A stretch of DNA of 64,000 nucleotides from an uncultured Collinsella sp. (lineage in GTDB: Bacteria; Actinomycetota; Coriobacteriia; Coriobacteriales; Coriobacteriaceae), in assembly GCA_900549745.1 (NCBI GenBank), contig URPJ01000011.1:1-64000 (forward strand), written 5' to 3'. Under the pieces are notes generated by a model, which saw only the letters and a program-made list of their open reading frames with translations, was not told the origin of the DNA and did not search any database. Shown in pieces: positions 45,201-53,146 of this stretch; positions within the stretch are counted from its first letter, which is position 1, and every line of letters begins with the position of its first letter. The position numbers and the translations under genes were made by a program.

Positions 45201-45555
45201 TTTAGGCCCCACTCGTACGTGGCGCCGCTCTGGGTGGAAAAGGTGGTGTAGGTTGATCCAGGTTCAAAATAAAGATTGGTGCCCTGTGGCCTAAAATTCC
45301 ACGCAAGCGCAAAGTGATTGCCGTTAGCTTGTTTGGTGTTCGTTTGGGGCTTGAGGAGCTGCGTGGAAAGCTCGAGCTTCATCGTCTCGCCGATTCTCTC
45401 ATTCGGAGAGGTCGTCGACCAGCCAGTAGCTTGGTTAAGAAAGTTTGGGTTTGTTATAAGGTTGCCATCGTCACCGTACGCGCGCGAGGGCAACCCCCCC
45501 CGGCCATAACGAACACGCATAAGGCCGCTGCCAACATCATAAAGGTGCGGCGCAT
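42251..45555 (-). CDS. Pilus tip adhesin, frame broken at a poly-G tract
   Basis: A signal peptide (MRRTFMMLAAALCVFVMAGGG) starts at ATG 45555, but the adhesin continues in another frame after the G8 tract at 45494-45501. With nine (or six) G the frames join, giving about 1100 residues. The mature part has two related N-terminal domains (each with YEWGL(N/D)HR and (M/I)GP(Q/R)QE motifs, carbohydrate-binding-like), Listeria-type repeat segments (FMGWEY, FEGWYD) and a pilin-like domain with the Lys/Glu/Asn isopeptide pattern (VSKSVTGN, YTVSEDD, ATNS). It ends in sorting signal VAVPTG, a membrane helix and a basic tail. As sequenced, translation from ATG 45555 stops at about 45454. First gene of the pilus operon. 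Confidence 0.8.
45494..45501 (-). repeat. Poly-G (G8) tract within the adhesin signal-peptide region
   Basis: Eight C on the plus strand, G8 in the coding strand, at the end of the signal-peptide coding segment. A second run of seven (45594-45600) lies about 40 bases upstream of the start codon in the leader. Confidence 0.9.
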
Positions 45556-45655
45556 CGACGCAATATGACCGAAAGGACCCTGCACGGGCGCATCCCCCCC
45601 AGCCGCAGCCCGAGCTTTCGCGCAAGCTGCACAAGTAGTTCGTTTAAGCTTTTTG

Positions 45656-45684
45656 ATTCTACAACCAGCCCAGGGCAAAAGCAA
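45656..45684 (-). promoter_or_regulatory. Promoter of the pilus operon
   Basis: TTGCTT (45679-45684), 17 bp, TAGAAT (45656-45661) on the minus strand, giving a leader of about 95 bases before ATG 45555 that contains the G7 tract. Confidence 0.65.
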
Positions 45685-45754
45685 AATCATGCGTGACCGA
45701 TTTGCAGTCATTTTTCGCATCATTTTTCGCATTGTGCTGGTAGTGCGGCGAAAG

Positions 45755-45784
45755 TAGCTAAAAAGCCCCGTCCTAAATTAGCTA
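45755..45784 (-). repeat. TAGCTAA-type hairpin at the LysR stop codon
   Basis: On the minus strand TAGCTAATTTAGG...TTTTTAGCTA with TAGCTAA/TTAGCTA ends. The first TAG is the stop of the LysR gene. Near-copy of 39678-39708 at the other end of the pilus island. Confidence 0.8.
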
Positions 45785-46693
45785 GTTAAGGAGTTGGGCC
45801 ATGGCGTTGACGAATTTTTGGACTTGGAGGGTGGGCTCGAGCGGGTAGTGCAGAAAGACTGGCACCTCGCGGCCGCACAGGAACGGCACGCCCACAAAGG
45901 CCGGGTGCACCCCTGACCATGCGCCACAGGTGAGTACCGCATCGCCCTTTTCCTCCGCCTCGTTAAAGAGCGCAAAGTCAAAGCTATCCACATCGATCAC
46001 GTCCACGCCGCCGTCGGCCAAAAGGTCGATGCGTAGGCTGTCCATCGCATCGTTGCCGTGACGGAGCACGCGCAGGCGCATGCCCTCTAGGTCGGCAACC
46101 GTAATGCGATTCTTGCGCGCCAGCGGGCTCGCGCGCGGCAGGTCGATATAAAACGGTACGTTAACGATGTGGAGCTTTTGGCAAGCGTCGCCCCAGCGTG
46201 GGGTAGAAAAACTCGACTGCACCACATCGACCTCGCGGCCCAAGCTGCGCATGACGGTCTCGCGCTCGTCGTAGAGGTCACTTACCGGCACGATCTCAAA
46301 TCGTAGCGACGGTTCCAGATCGTGGATGCCCGACCACATCGACAGCGTCTGGCGTCCTGGGCACATCATTGACACGCCCAGGCGCACGGCACCACCATCG
46401 CCCGCCGCGCGTCGGGCACGGCGCAGCGCGTCCTCGGACTGCCGCATGATCGAGCGCGCGTCGTCCACCAGCAGTGCGCCGGCCGGCGTCACCTTGACGC
46501 CCGAGTGCGAGCGCTCGAACAACGTGATGCCGAACTCGGCCTCGAAGCCCGACACCTGCTTGACGAGGGCCGGGGTCGACACGCGCAATCTTGCCGCCGC
46601 ACGCGAGAAGCTCCCCAGCTCCGCGGCGGCCGATATGGCCTCAAGTCGTCGATCGTACACGTCAATCTCCCGTTTTCGCGCCCGTGACCGCAT
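45782..46693 (-). CDS. LysR-family transcriptional regulator
   Basis: 303 residues: N-terminal helix-turn-helix (about 15-75, GSFSRAAARLRVSTPALVKQ) and a periplasmic-binding-like effector domain. Divergent from the SDR/MFS/Gfo-Idh operon, so probably its regulator, with the ligand likely a substrate of that pathway. An in-frame start at 46693 is used; MDVYD-like later starts are absent, and the first ten residues are basic. Adjacent to the pilus island, but orientation argues against control of the pili. Confidence 0.88.
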   Translation of the reverse strand: MRSRARKREIDVYDRRLEAISAAAELGSFSRAAARLRVSTPALVKQVSGFEAEFGITLFERSHSGVKVTPAGALLVDDARSIMRQSEDALRRARRAAGDGGAVRLGVSMMCPGRQTLSMWSGIHDLEPSLRFEIVPVSDLYDERETVMRSLGREVDVVQSSFSTPRWGDACQKLHIVNVPFYIDLPRASPLARKNRITVADLEGMRLRVLRHGNDAMDSLRIDLLADGGVDVIDVDSFDFALFNEAEEKGDAVLTCGAWSGVHPAFVGVPFLCGREVPVFLHYPLEPTLQVQKFVNAMAQLLN

Positions 46694-46893
46694 GGTGCCA
46701 CAGGGGGTTGTTTTCGCAGGTCACACGCTCAATTGAGAATGAGCTGCATCGCACAGTGTAAACCTACGGTTAACGCCATTCTAACAAATATGCAATTCAC
46801 CTGCGCAAATGCAAAGCATACGATAACCTGCGAAAACCACGTGGGTCGATTAATGAGAACGACCCACAGGGAGGCACAAGAAGGGAAGTTCCT
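46694..46893. promoter_or_regulatory. LysR / SDR divergent control region
   Basis: 200 bp, A+T-richer than its surroundings. It holds an 8-bp stem GTGGGTCG / CGACCCAC (46841-46867) about 27 bases before the SDR start, and ATTCTAACAAATATGCAAT-like T-N11-A sequences suitable for LysR binding. No clear -35/-10 pair could be chosen. Confidence 0.4.
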
Positions 46894-47775
46894 ATGAGCA
46901 ACTGGCTTAAGCTCGAGGGCGATGTCTGCGCCGTAACCGGCGCACTCGGCGGTATGGGCGTCGCGATTTGCCGCGAGTTCGCCCGCAACGGCGCCAACGT
47001 CGTCCTGCTCGACCTGGACGAGGAAAAGGTCAAGGCCGCAGCCGCCGACCTCGCCGCCGAGTTTGGAATCCACGCCGAGGGCTACAAGATGAACGCCACC
47101 GACGAGGCCGAGGTTCAGGCCGCCGTCGATGCCACCATCGCCGACTTCGGCCGTGTCGACGTCCTCGTCAACACCGCCGGTATCCTGCGCTTCGCCGCCA
47201 TGGAGGACCTGCCGCTCTCCGACTGGAACGAGGTCATCAACGTCAACCTCACCGGCTACTTCATCACCTCGCAGCGCTTTGGTCGCGAAATGATCAAGGC
47301 CGGCCAGGGTCGCCTGGTGCACGTCTCGACCGTCGCCAGCCACTCTCCCGAGACGTTCTCGGGCGTGTACAGCTCCACCAAGGCCGGCGTCAACATGATG
47401 TCCAAGATGCTCGCCGCCGAATGGGGCCCCTACGGCGTGCGCTCCAACTGCGTCGAGCCCTGCTTCGTTAAGACCCCGATGTCGGCCAACTTCTACGCCG
47501 ACCCCGAGGTCGAAAAGAGCCGCAGCCGTCTGATCGCCACGCGCCGCATCGGCGAGGTTAGCGATATCGCCAACGCCGTCATGTTCCTGGCGTCCACGCG
47601 CTCGGACTTTACCACCGGCGACGCCATCAAGGTCGACGGCGGCTTCTCCAACATGATGGGCGACCTCACCGCCAAGCCCGGCGGCCGTCGCGCCTATGCC
47701 GACAACTACCTTAAGAACAAGGGTGTCGAGCTCTGGTCCGATGAGTCCGGCGTCGCCAAGCCGACTGACCAGTAA
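46894..47775 (+). CDS. SDR-family NAD(P)-dependent oxidoreductase
   Basis: 293 residues. Cofactor loop TGALGGMG (16-23), NTAG (91-94), catalytic Ser in VSTVASHS, YSSTK (Tyr-x3-Lys) and the PCFVKTPM loop. Asp after beta-2 (LLDLDEEK) suggests NAD rather than NADP. About 35 extra C-terminal residues compared with minimal SDRs. First gene of an operon with an MFS transporter and a Gfo/Idh/MocA dehydrogenase, together probably oxidising a polyol, cyclitol or sugar acid. The substrate is unknown. Confidence 0.92.
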   Translation: MSNWLKLEGDVCAVTGALGGMGVAICREFARNGANVVLLDLDEEKVKAAAADLAAEFGIHAEGYKMNATDEAEVQAAVDATIADFGRVDVLVNTAGILRFAAMEDLPLSDWNEVINVNLTGYFITSQRFGREMIKAGQGRLVHVSTVASHSPETFSGVYSSTKAGVNMMSKMLAAEWGPYGVRSNCVEPCFVKTPMSANFYADPEVEKSRSRLIATRRIGEVSDIANAVMFLASTRSDFTTGDAIKVDGGFSNMMGDLTAKPGGRRAYADNYLKNKGVELWSDESGVAKPTDQ

Positions 47776-47841
47776 ACCAACCTGACAGGGAGGCCCCGCG
47801 GACACGCCTGTTCCTCCCCCGTATCGATTAGAAAGAGTCCA

Positions 47842-49097
47842 ATGGCTTCCACCAACTCCAACAAGGGTCGCGCCGTCGTGCTTTCCGCCGCGTGCGTCAC
47901 CATGTTCTTCATCAGCTCCATCGCGCTGTATTCCGTCGTGAGCAAGAACCTGCTCGCCGTCTACCCCGAGTGGTCCAGCGCTCTTACCTGGGCCTTCCCC
48001 GTCTTCCAGACCATCATGGCCGTGACGGGCATCTTCGCCGGCCGCATCTCCGATAAAATCGGCCCCCGCAACGTCGTGATCGCCGCCGCCGCGTGCTACG
48101 GCCTGGGCTGGTTCATGTCCGGCACCGTCACCGAGCCGTGGCAGTTCTACCTGTGGTTCTCGCTCGTCGCCGCCATCGGCAACGGCCTGGGCTACAACCC
48201 CGCGCTCACCACCGGCCAAAAGTGGTTCATCGACAAGAAGGGTCTCGCCTCCGGCATCACCCTGGCCGCTTCGACCGCCGGTCCCGCCGTGCTGTCCCCG
48301 GTGCTCGCCTCGCTGCTCATCCCGAGCCTGGGCATCTTTGGCGCCCTTAAGGCGCTCGGCGTCATCTTCTTTGTGACGATCGCCGCCTCCGCCCTGTTCC
48401 TGAAGGCCCCCGAGGCCGGTTGGCTGCCCGAGGGCTTCGAGGCCCCCAAGGGCGGCGCGCACGCTGGCACCTTCGGCGACCTCACCCCGGGCGAGATGGT
48501 CAAGACCCCGCGCTTCTGGGTCCTCATCGTCACCTTCGCCTTTGCCGCCACCGCGGGCACCCTGCTCGTGGGCAAGGTTGCCTCCATCGCCGCCGTTCAG
48601 CTCTTCGCCGACCCCACGAGTGCCGCGGCCGTCGCCCTCGGCGGTGTGGTCGTCTCCGTCAACACCTGCGCCAACCTGGTCGGTCGTCTGTCCTTTGGCC
48701 AGATCATCGACAAGCTCGGCGCCTATAAGTCGCTGCTCATCAGCCTTGTCGTCACCATCGTCGCGCTCGTCATCATGTCGATGAGCTTACGCAGAGCATG
48801 TTCTTTGTGGCGCTCGCCCTGCTCGGCTTTAGCTTTGGCGCCCTGCTCGTCATCTACCCGCCGCTCACTGGTGGCGCCTTCGGCACCAGCAACATCGGCG
48901 TCAACTACGGCATCATGTTTTTGGGTTACGCCGCCTCCACCTGGATCAGCCAGCCCATCACCGCCGTGCTGTATCACGCCGAGGCCGGCAGCGCCGCCTA
49001 CCAGCAGTCCTTCTACGGTGCCATCGTAATCGCCGCAATCGCCGTCGTGCTCACCGTCTACATGATGGTCTCCGACAGCAAGAAGAAGTCCGCCTAG
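47842..49097 (+). pseudogene. MFS transporter (oxalate/formate antiporter-like), frameshifted
   Basis: Twelve-helix MFS protein split between two frames. Frame 1 runs from ATG 47842 (AGAAAGAG upstream) through helix 10 (VVTIVALVIMSM at about 48780). The remainder (MFFVALALLGFSFGALLVIYPPL to the end at 49097) is in the next frame. Reading the second frame backwards gives ELTQSMFFVA, so one base seems missing near 48780-48785. Either a real inactivating frameshift or a sequencing error. The C-terminal part is otherwise intact, so any lesion is recent. Helix 1 and the GIFAGRISDKIGPR loop match the OFA group. Confidence 0.75.
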
Positions 49098-49106
49098 TTT
49101 TGCTTG

Positions 49107-49135
49107 ATGCGGCAAGGACCGCCCCCTTGCCGCAT
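49107..49135. repeat. GCGGCAAGG palindrome after the MFS gene
   Basis: 11-bp arms ATGCGGCAAGG / CCTTGCCGCAT, 9 bases past the TAG stop; variant of the GACAAAGGGAC family. It lies inside the operon, so it would only attenuate, not end, transcription. Confidence 0.65.
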
Positions 49136-49164
49136 TCCACCGCCACCAGTATTAAGGAGTCGAA

Positions 49165-50205
49165 ATGTCTGAGCTCAACCCCGTCCGCATTGCCGTTATC
49201 GGCGCCGGCGCCATGGGCCGCAACCACATCCGCTTTGTCACCGAGGAGCCCGAGGCCGAGCTCGTCGCCATCGCCGACGCCTTTGAGGGCGCCCGCGCCA
49301 CGGCCGAGGCCGCCGGCGTGCCGTTTTATACCGATCCCGCCCAGATGATGGACGAGGTCAAGCCCGAGGCCGTCATCATCGCCACGCCCAACGACCTACA
49401 CCTGGGCGTTGCCCGCGAGGCTGTGAAGCGCAACATCGTGCCGCTGGTCGAAAAGCCGATCTCCAACGATCTCGAGGACGCGCAGGCCTTCGCCGCCGAG
49501 GCCGAGACCGCCGGCGTGCCCGTGCTCGTAGGTCAGCACCGTCGCCACAACCCCTTCGTCAACAAGGCCAAGGAGATCATTGAGTCCGGCGAGCTGGGCA
49601 AGCTCACCGTATCGAGCTTCCACTACATGATCTATAAGAATGACGAGTACTTTGACGTCGAGTGGCGCCGCAAGAAGGGTGCCGGCCCAATCCTGGTCAA
49701 CCTGGTGCACGACGTCGACCTGCTCCGCTACCTGCTGGGAGAGCCCGTTGCCGTCCAGGGCATGCAGTCCAGCGCCGCCCGCGGGTTTGAGACCGAGGAC
49801 TCCGCCGTGGTCAACGTCCGTTTTGCCGATGGCGCGCTCGCGAGCATGACCATCTCCGACGCCACCGCCAGCCCCTGGAACTGGGAGGCAACCGCTCGCG
49901 AGGACCCGCAGTATCGCCCCTTCGACGCCGACGCCTACTTTATTGGCGGTACCTTGGGCGCCTTGTCGCTGCCCCGCCTGCATCAGTTCTCCTACGACGG
50001 CGCCTCCAACTGGCACAAGCCGCTGCAGATGGAGATCCCGGCCGTCGACCCGGCGCTGCCGCACAAGATGCAGCTCAAGCACTTTGTGAAGGTTGTCCGC
50101 CGCGAGGTCGAGCCCGTCGTGACCCCCGCCGACAACGTTAAGACGCTCACGCTTCTCAACGCTATCAAGGAGGCCGCCGAGACCGGCCAGCTCGTCGAGC
50201 TGTAA
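49165..50205 (+). CDS. Gfo/Idh/MocA-family oxidoreductase
   Basis: 346 residues: N-terminal Rossmann fold (VIGAGAMGRNH at 11-21, ATPNDLHLGVA) with the family motif VEKPIS (about 95-100), and a C-terminal alpha/beta substrate domain with HDVDLLRYL. NAD(P)-dependent dehydrogenase of a sugar, inositol or related compound. ATG 49165 with AAGGAG upstream. Third gene of the SDR operon; a terminator follows. Confidence 0.92.
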   Translation: MSELNPVRIAVIGAGAMGRNHIRFVTEEPEAELVAIADAFEGARATAEAAGVPFYTDPAQMMDEVKPEAVIIATPNDLHLGVAREAVKRNIVPLVEKPISNDLEDAQAFAAEAETAGVPVLVGQHRRHNPFVNKAKEIIESGELGKLTVSSFHYMIYKNDEYFDVEWRRKKGAGPILVNLVHDVDLLRYLLGEPVAVQGMQSSAARGFETEDSAVVNVRFADGALASMTISDATASPWNWEATAREDPQYRPFDADAYFIGGTLGALSLPRLHQFSYDGASNWHKPLQMEIPAVDPALPHKMQLKHFVKVVRREVEPVVTPADNVKTLTLLNAIKEAAETGQLVEL

Positions 50206-50277
50206 CGCCTTAGGGCAGACCGCGGCAGAAGCCCCATGCCGAACCCTTCGGTCCGCCACCAACAAGCCCCTCTTCTT

Positions 50278-50315
50278 TGCCCCGCGAGCAGCCTCCTGCC
50301 CGCGGGGCATTTTGC
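50278..50315 (+). terminator. Terminator after the Gfo/Idh gene
   Basis: 9-bp stem TGCCCCGCG / CGCGGGGCA followed by TTTTGC. Confidence 0.85.
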
Positions 50316-50375
50316 TACCTTTCCGACGATTTTTCTGGGGCGAGGGGCCATTTTGCACCTCGGCCTGATTCGTTC

Positions 50376-50535
50376 GCCACGAAATGCGACTATCTACTAC
50401 GTTTAACCGATCGCCCTCAACCGTGCCAAATTTCGCGAAGTAAAAACCGCAGGTAGACGGCTTGCGTATTTTCGGAAAACCGGGGGATGGTCGACCCATA
50501 CGGGTTAAACGTAGTAGATAGGTCATTTTCGTGGC
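50376..50535. repeat. Long imperfect inverted repeat upstream of tex
   Basis: Outer arms 50376-50408 and 50503-50535 (about 33 bases, TATCTACTACGTTTAACC perfectly paired, a few mismatches near the GCCACGAAA ends). The loop of about 95 bases has no coding sign. It fills the gene-free interval 50206-50616 together with the terminator. Confidence 0.75.
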
Positions 50536-50616
50536 ACGGCCCAAAACAGTCTTTTGGGACGGGTGGTATCCTTGGTAGCTCTGTGCTGCAAACGCACCTT
50601 TACCGCAAGGAGTTTC

Positions 50617-52764
50617 ATGGATCTTATCGCCCAGCTCGCCCGCGAGCTCAACCTTAAGGCCGCCAACGTCGAGGCGGCCGTCAAGCTCATCGACGAGGGC
50701 AACACCATCCCCTTTATCTCGCGCTACCGCAAGGAAGCCACGGGCGGCATGGACGACGTCGCCCTGCGCGCACTCGACGAGCGCCTGTCCTACCTGCGCA
50801 ATCTTGAGCAGCGTAAAGAGGACGTCGTTCTGCTCATCGACGCCCAGGGCAAACTCACGCCCGAACTCGAGCAGCAGATTCGAGAGGCCACGCAGCTCCA
50901 GCGTGTCGAGGACCTCTACAAGCCCTACCGCAAAAAGCGCATGACCCGCGCACAGAAGGCCCGCGAGGCAGGCCTGGAGCCGCTTGCCAACATGATCATC
51001 ATGCAGGCCTCGGCCAAGGGCAGCGCGCTCGACACCGCCGCGGCCTACGTCAACGAGGAAGCCGGCTTCGACACGCCCGAGAAGGCGCTCGCCGGCGCGG
51101 CGGACATCGTGGCTGAGACGGTGGCCGAAGACCCCGAGAACGTCGCCGACCTGCGCGCCTTTACGCAAAACACCGCCGACATCGTCGTCGAGGCCACCGA
51201 CCCCGCCGAAAAGACTCCCTACGAGCCCTACTACAACTATGATGAGCCGCTGCGCCGTATACCCAACCACCGCGTGCTGGCTATCGACCGCGGCGAGCGC
51301 GAGGGCAAGCTCCGCGTGCGCGTGAACGTCGACGGCGCTGCCGCCACAGCGCGCCTCAGCAGCCGTTGGCCCCGACGCCAGGGCGTCTTCGCGCCCATCT
51401 TCGATGCCGCCATCGCTGACGGTTACAAGCGCCTCATGGCCCCCTCGCTGGAGCGCGAGGCCCGCGCCAAACTCACCGTTCGCGCTCAGACCGAGGCCAT
51501 CAACGTCTTTGCCAAGAATCTCGAGGGCCTGCTCTCGGCGCGCCCTGTGCGCGGCGCCCGCGTGCTCGCGCTCGATCCGGGCTACCGCACCGGCTGCAAG
51601 GTCGCCGTCATGGACGAGACCGGCAAGCTACTCGACCACGGCGTGGTCTACCCCACCAAGCCGCGCCACGACGTCGCCGGCACCAAGCGCGAGCTCGCCC
51701 GCCTCGTCAAAAAGGACGGCGTCAACACCATCGTCATCGGCAACGGCACCGCCAGCCGCGAGACCGAGGAAGTCGTCTCGGAGTTCATTGCCGAGCAGGC
51801 GCCTGGGCTGCGATACACCATTGTTAACGAGGCCGGCGCGTCGGTGTACTCCGCCTCCGAGCTCGCGAGCCAGGAGTATCCCGACCTGGACGTCACCGTG
51901 CGCGGCGCCATGAGCCTGGGCCGCCGCCTGCAGGACCCACTGGCAGAGCTCGTCAAGATTCCGCCCCAGTCCATCGGCGTGGGCCAGTACCAGCACGACC
52001 TTGACCAGGCCGAGCTCTCGCGCACCCTGGGCCACGTGGTGGAGGACGTCGTCAACCGCGTGGGCGTCGACGTCAACACCGCGAGCGCGAGCCTGCTGGG
52101 ATACGTTTCGGGCATCACGCCGAGCGTGGCCAAGAACATCGTGGCTTTCCGCGAGGAAAACGGCGCCTTCACCGATCGCCGCCAGCTCAAGAAGGTCCCC
52201 AAGCTGGGACCCAAGGCATATCTCAACGCTGCAGGCTTTTTGCGAATTAGCGGCGGTAAGAACCCGCTCGACGCAACGAGCGTCCACCCCGAAAGCTACG
52301 AGGTGGCCACGTCCGTCTTGGAACGCGCCGGCGTTAAAGCAAGCGAGCTCAGCCGCGGCGGCGTGCCCGACATCGAGCGCCGCCTGGGCAGCATCTCGGC
52401 GCTGGCAAGCGACCTGGACTGCGGCACCCTGACGCTCATCGACATTGTCAACGAGCTCAAGAAGCCCGGCCGCGACCCGCGCGACGACGCGCCCGAGGTG
52501 GCCTTTAGCCGCTCGGCACTTTCCATCGACGACCTGGAGCCCGGCATGGAACTCAAGGGCACGGTGCGCAACGTCGTCGACTTTGGCGCCTTCGTCGACG
52601 TGGGTGTGCACCAGGACGGCCTCGTGCACATCTCCAAGCTGGCCAACCGCTTCGTCAAGCACCCGAGCGACGTGGTGCGCGTCGGCGACACGGTAAAGGT
52701 GTGGGTGGAAAAGGTCGATCGCGACCGCAAGAAGATCTCGCTCACCATGGTGCAGGGGAAGTAA
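50617..52764 (+). CDS. tex: Tex family S1 RNA-binding protein
   Basis: 715 residues in the Tex order: N-terminal helical region with ISRYRKEATGG, the RNase H-like YqgF domain (LALDPGYRTGCKVAV, about 305-430), helix-hairpin-helix part (NTASASLLGYVSGI, LKKVPKLGPKAYLNAAGFLRI) and the C-terminal S1 domain (MELKGTVRNVVDFGAFVDVG, KKISLTM). Binds nucleic acid and affects transcription and toxin expression in other bacteria. ATG 50617 with AAGGAG is the start. Monocistronic. Confidence 0.96.
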   Translation: MDLIAQLARELNLKAANVEAAVKLIDEGNTIPFISRYRKEATGGMDDVALRALDERLSYLRNLEQRKEDVVLLIDAQGKLTPELEQQIREATQLQRVEDLYKPYRKKRMTRAQKAREAGLEPLANMIIMQASAKGSALDTAAAYVNEEAGFDTPEKALAGAADIVAETVAEDPENVADLRAFTQNTADIVVEATDPAEKTPYEPYYNYDEPLRRIPNHRVLAIDRGEREGKLRVRVNVDGAAATARLSSRWPRRQGVFAPIFDAAIADGYKRLMAPSLEREARAKLTVRAQTEAINVFAKNLEGLLSARPVRGARVLALDPGYRTGCKVAVMDETGKLLDHGVVYPTKPRHDVAGTKRELARLVKKDGVNTIVIGNGTASRETEEVVSEFIAEQAPGLRYTIVNEAGASVYSASELASQEYPDLDVTVRGAMSLGRRLQDPLAELVKIPPQSIGVGQYQHDLDQAELSRTLGHVVEDVVNRVGVDVNTASASLLGYVSGITPSVAKNIVAFREENGAFTDRRQLKKVPKLGPKAYLNAAGFLRISGGKNPLDATSVHPESYEVATSVLERAGVKASELSRGGVPDIERRLGSISALASDLDCGTLTLIDIVNELKKPGRDPRDDAPEVAFSRSALSIDDLEPGMELKGTVRNVVDFGAFVDVGVHQDGLVHISKLANRFVKHPSDVVRVGDTVKVWVEKVDRDRKKISLTMVQGK

Positions 52765-52797
52765 ACCACCTAAAGCAAGGGCCCCCCCTCTCGCGAC

Positions 52798-52967
52798 GTG
52801 CAAAATCGCGAGTATTCTGCAATTTCCGCCGCCCCGAACGCCCCTCAGAGGCAATAAAGTCAAAAACGGCCCCCGTTTTAGCATCATCAGAGCCAAAACG
52901 GGGGCTGTTCCGTGCTTCGGTTAACTGGTAAAAGCCTTTACCTTGCTGAATACTCTCAATTTTGCAC
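52798..52967. repeat. Nested inverted repeats between tex and transaldolase
   Basis: Outer arms 52798-52822 and 52943-52967 (25 bases, four mismatches, GTGCAAAAT...GAGTATTC...GCAA). Inside is a perfect 11-bp hairpin GCCCCCGTTTT / AAAACGGGGGC (52869-52905) followed on the minus strand by GTTTTTGACTTT, which can terminate the transaldolase transcript. Confidence 0.75.
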
Positions 52968-52984
52968 GGCGCAGGCGGGGGTAC

Positions 52985-53040
52985 CTTTGCCCACGGCAGG
53001 ATATGGAAGCCAAGCGCCAACTTGCTGGCAAGCTCGTGCC
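52985..53040 (-). pseudogene. Duplicated fragment of the transaldolase C terminus
   Basis: The minus strand encodes KLALGFHILP, matching the AALGFHILP end of the neighbouring transaldolase, but runs on without the stop codon. DNA match: GGCAGGATATGGAA(G/A)CC(A/G)AGCGCC at both places. The space to the real gene is taken by a hairpin (53046-53117, CCCCGGC...GCCGGGG). Confidence 0.55.
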
Positions 53041-53146
53041 GGCAGCCCCGGCCTTTCCTTTGCCTAGCGCGACCCCCGCGAAGCGCGTGAGCGGTAGGGA
53101 AAGGAAAAGCCGGGGCGAACAACCCGCGGCGTAGCCAGTGTTCGCG

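Noticed and set aside
42251..45634. Adhesin translated as a complete protein from the upstream in-frame ATG at 45634
   Set aside because: That N terminus (Cys/Gly-rich, no hydrophobic segment) is not a signal peptide, while a good one exists one frame away; no Shine-Dalgarno precedes 45634.
52742..53122. A 126-codon frame covering the duplicated transaldolase tail as a gene
   Set aside because: Only the FHILP fragment has similarity; the rest spans hairpins and terminator sequence and lacks a ribosome binding site.
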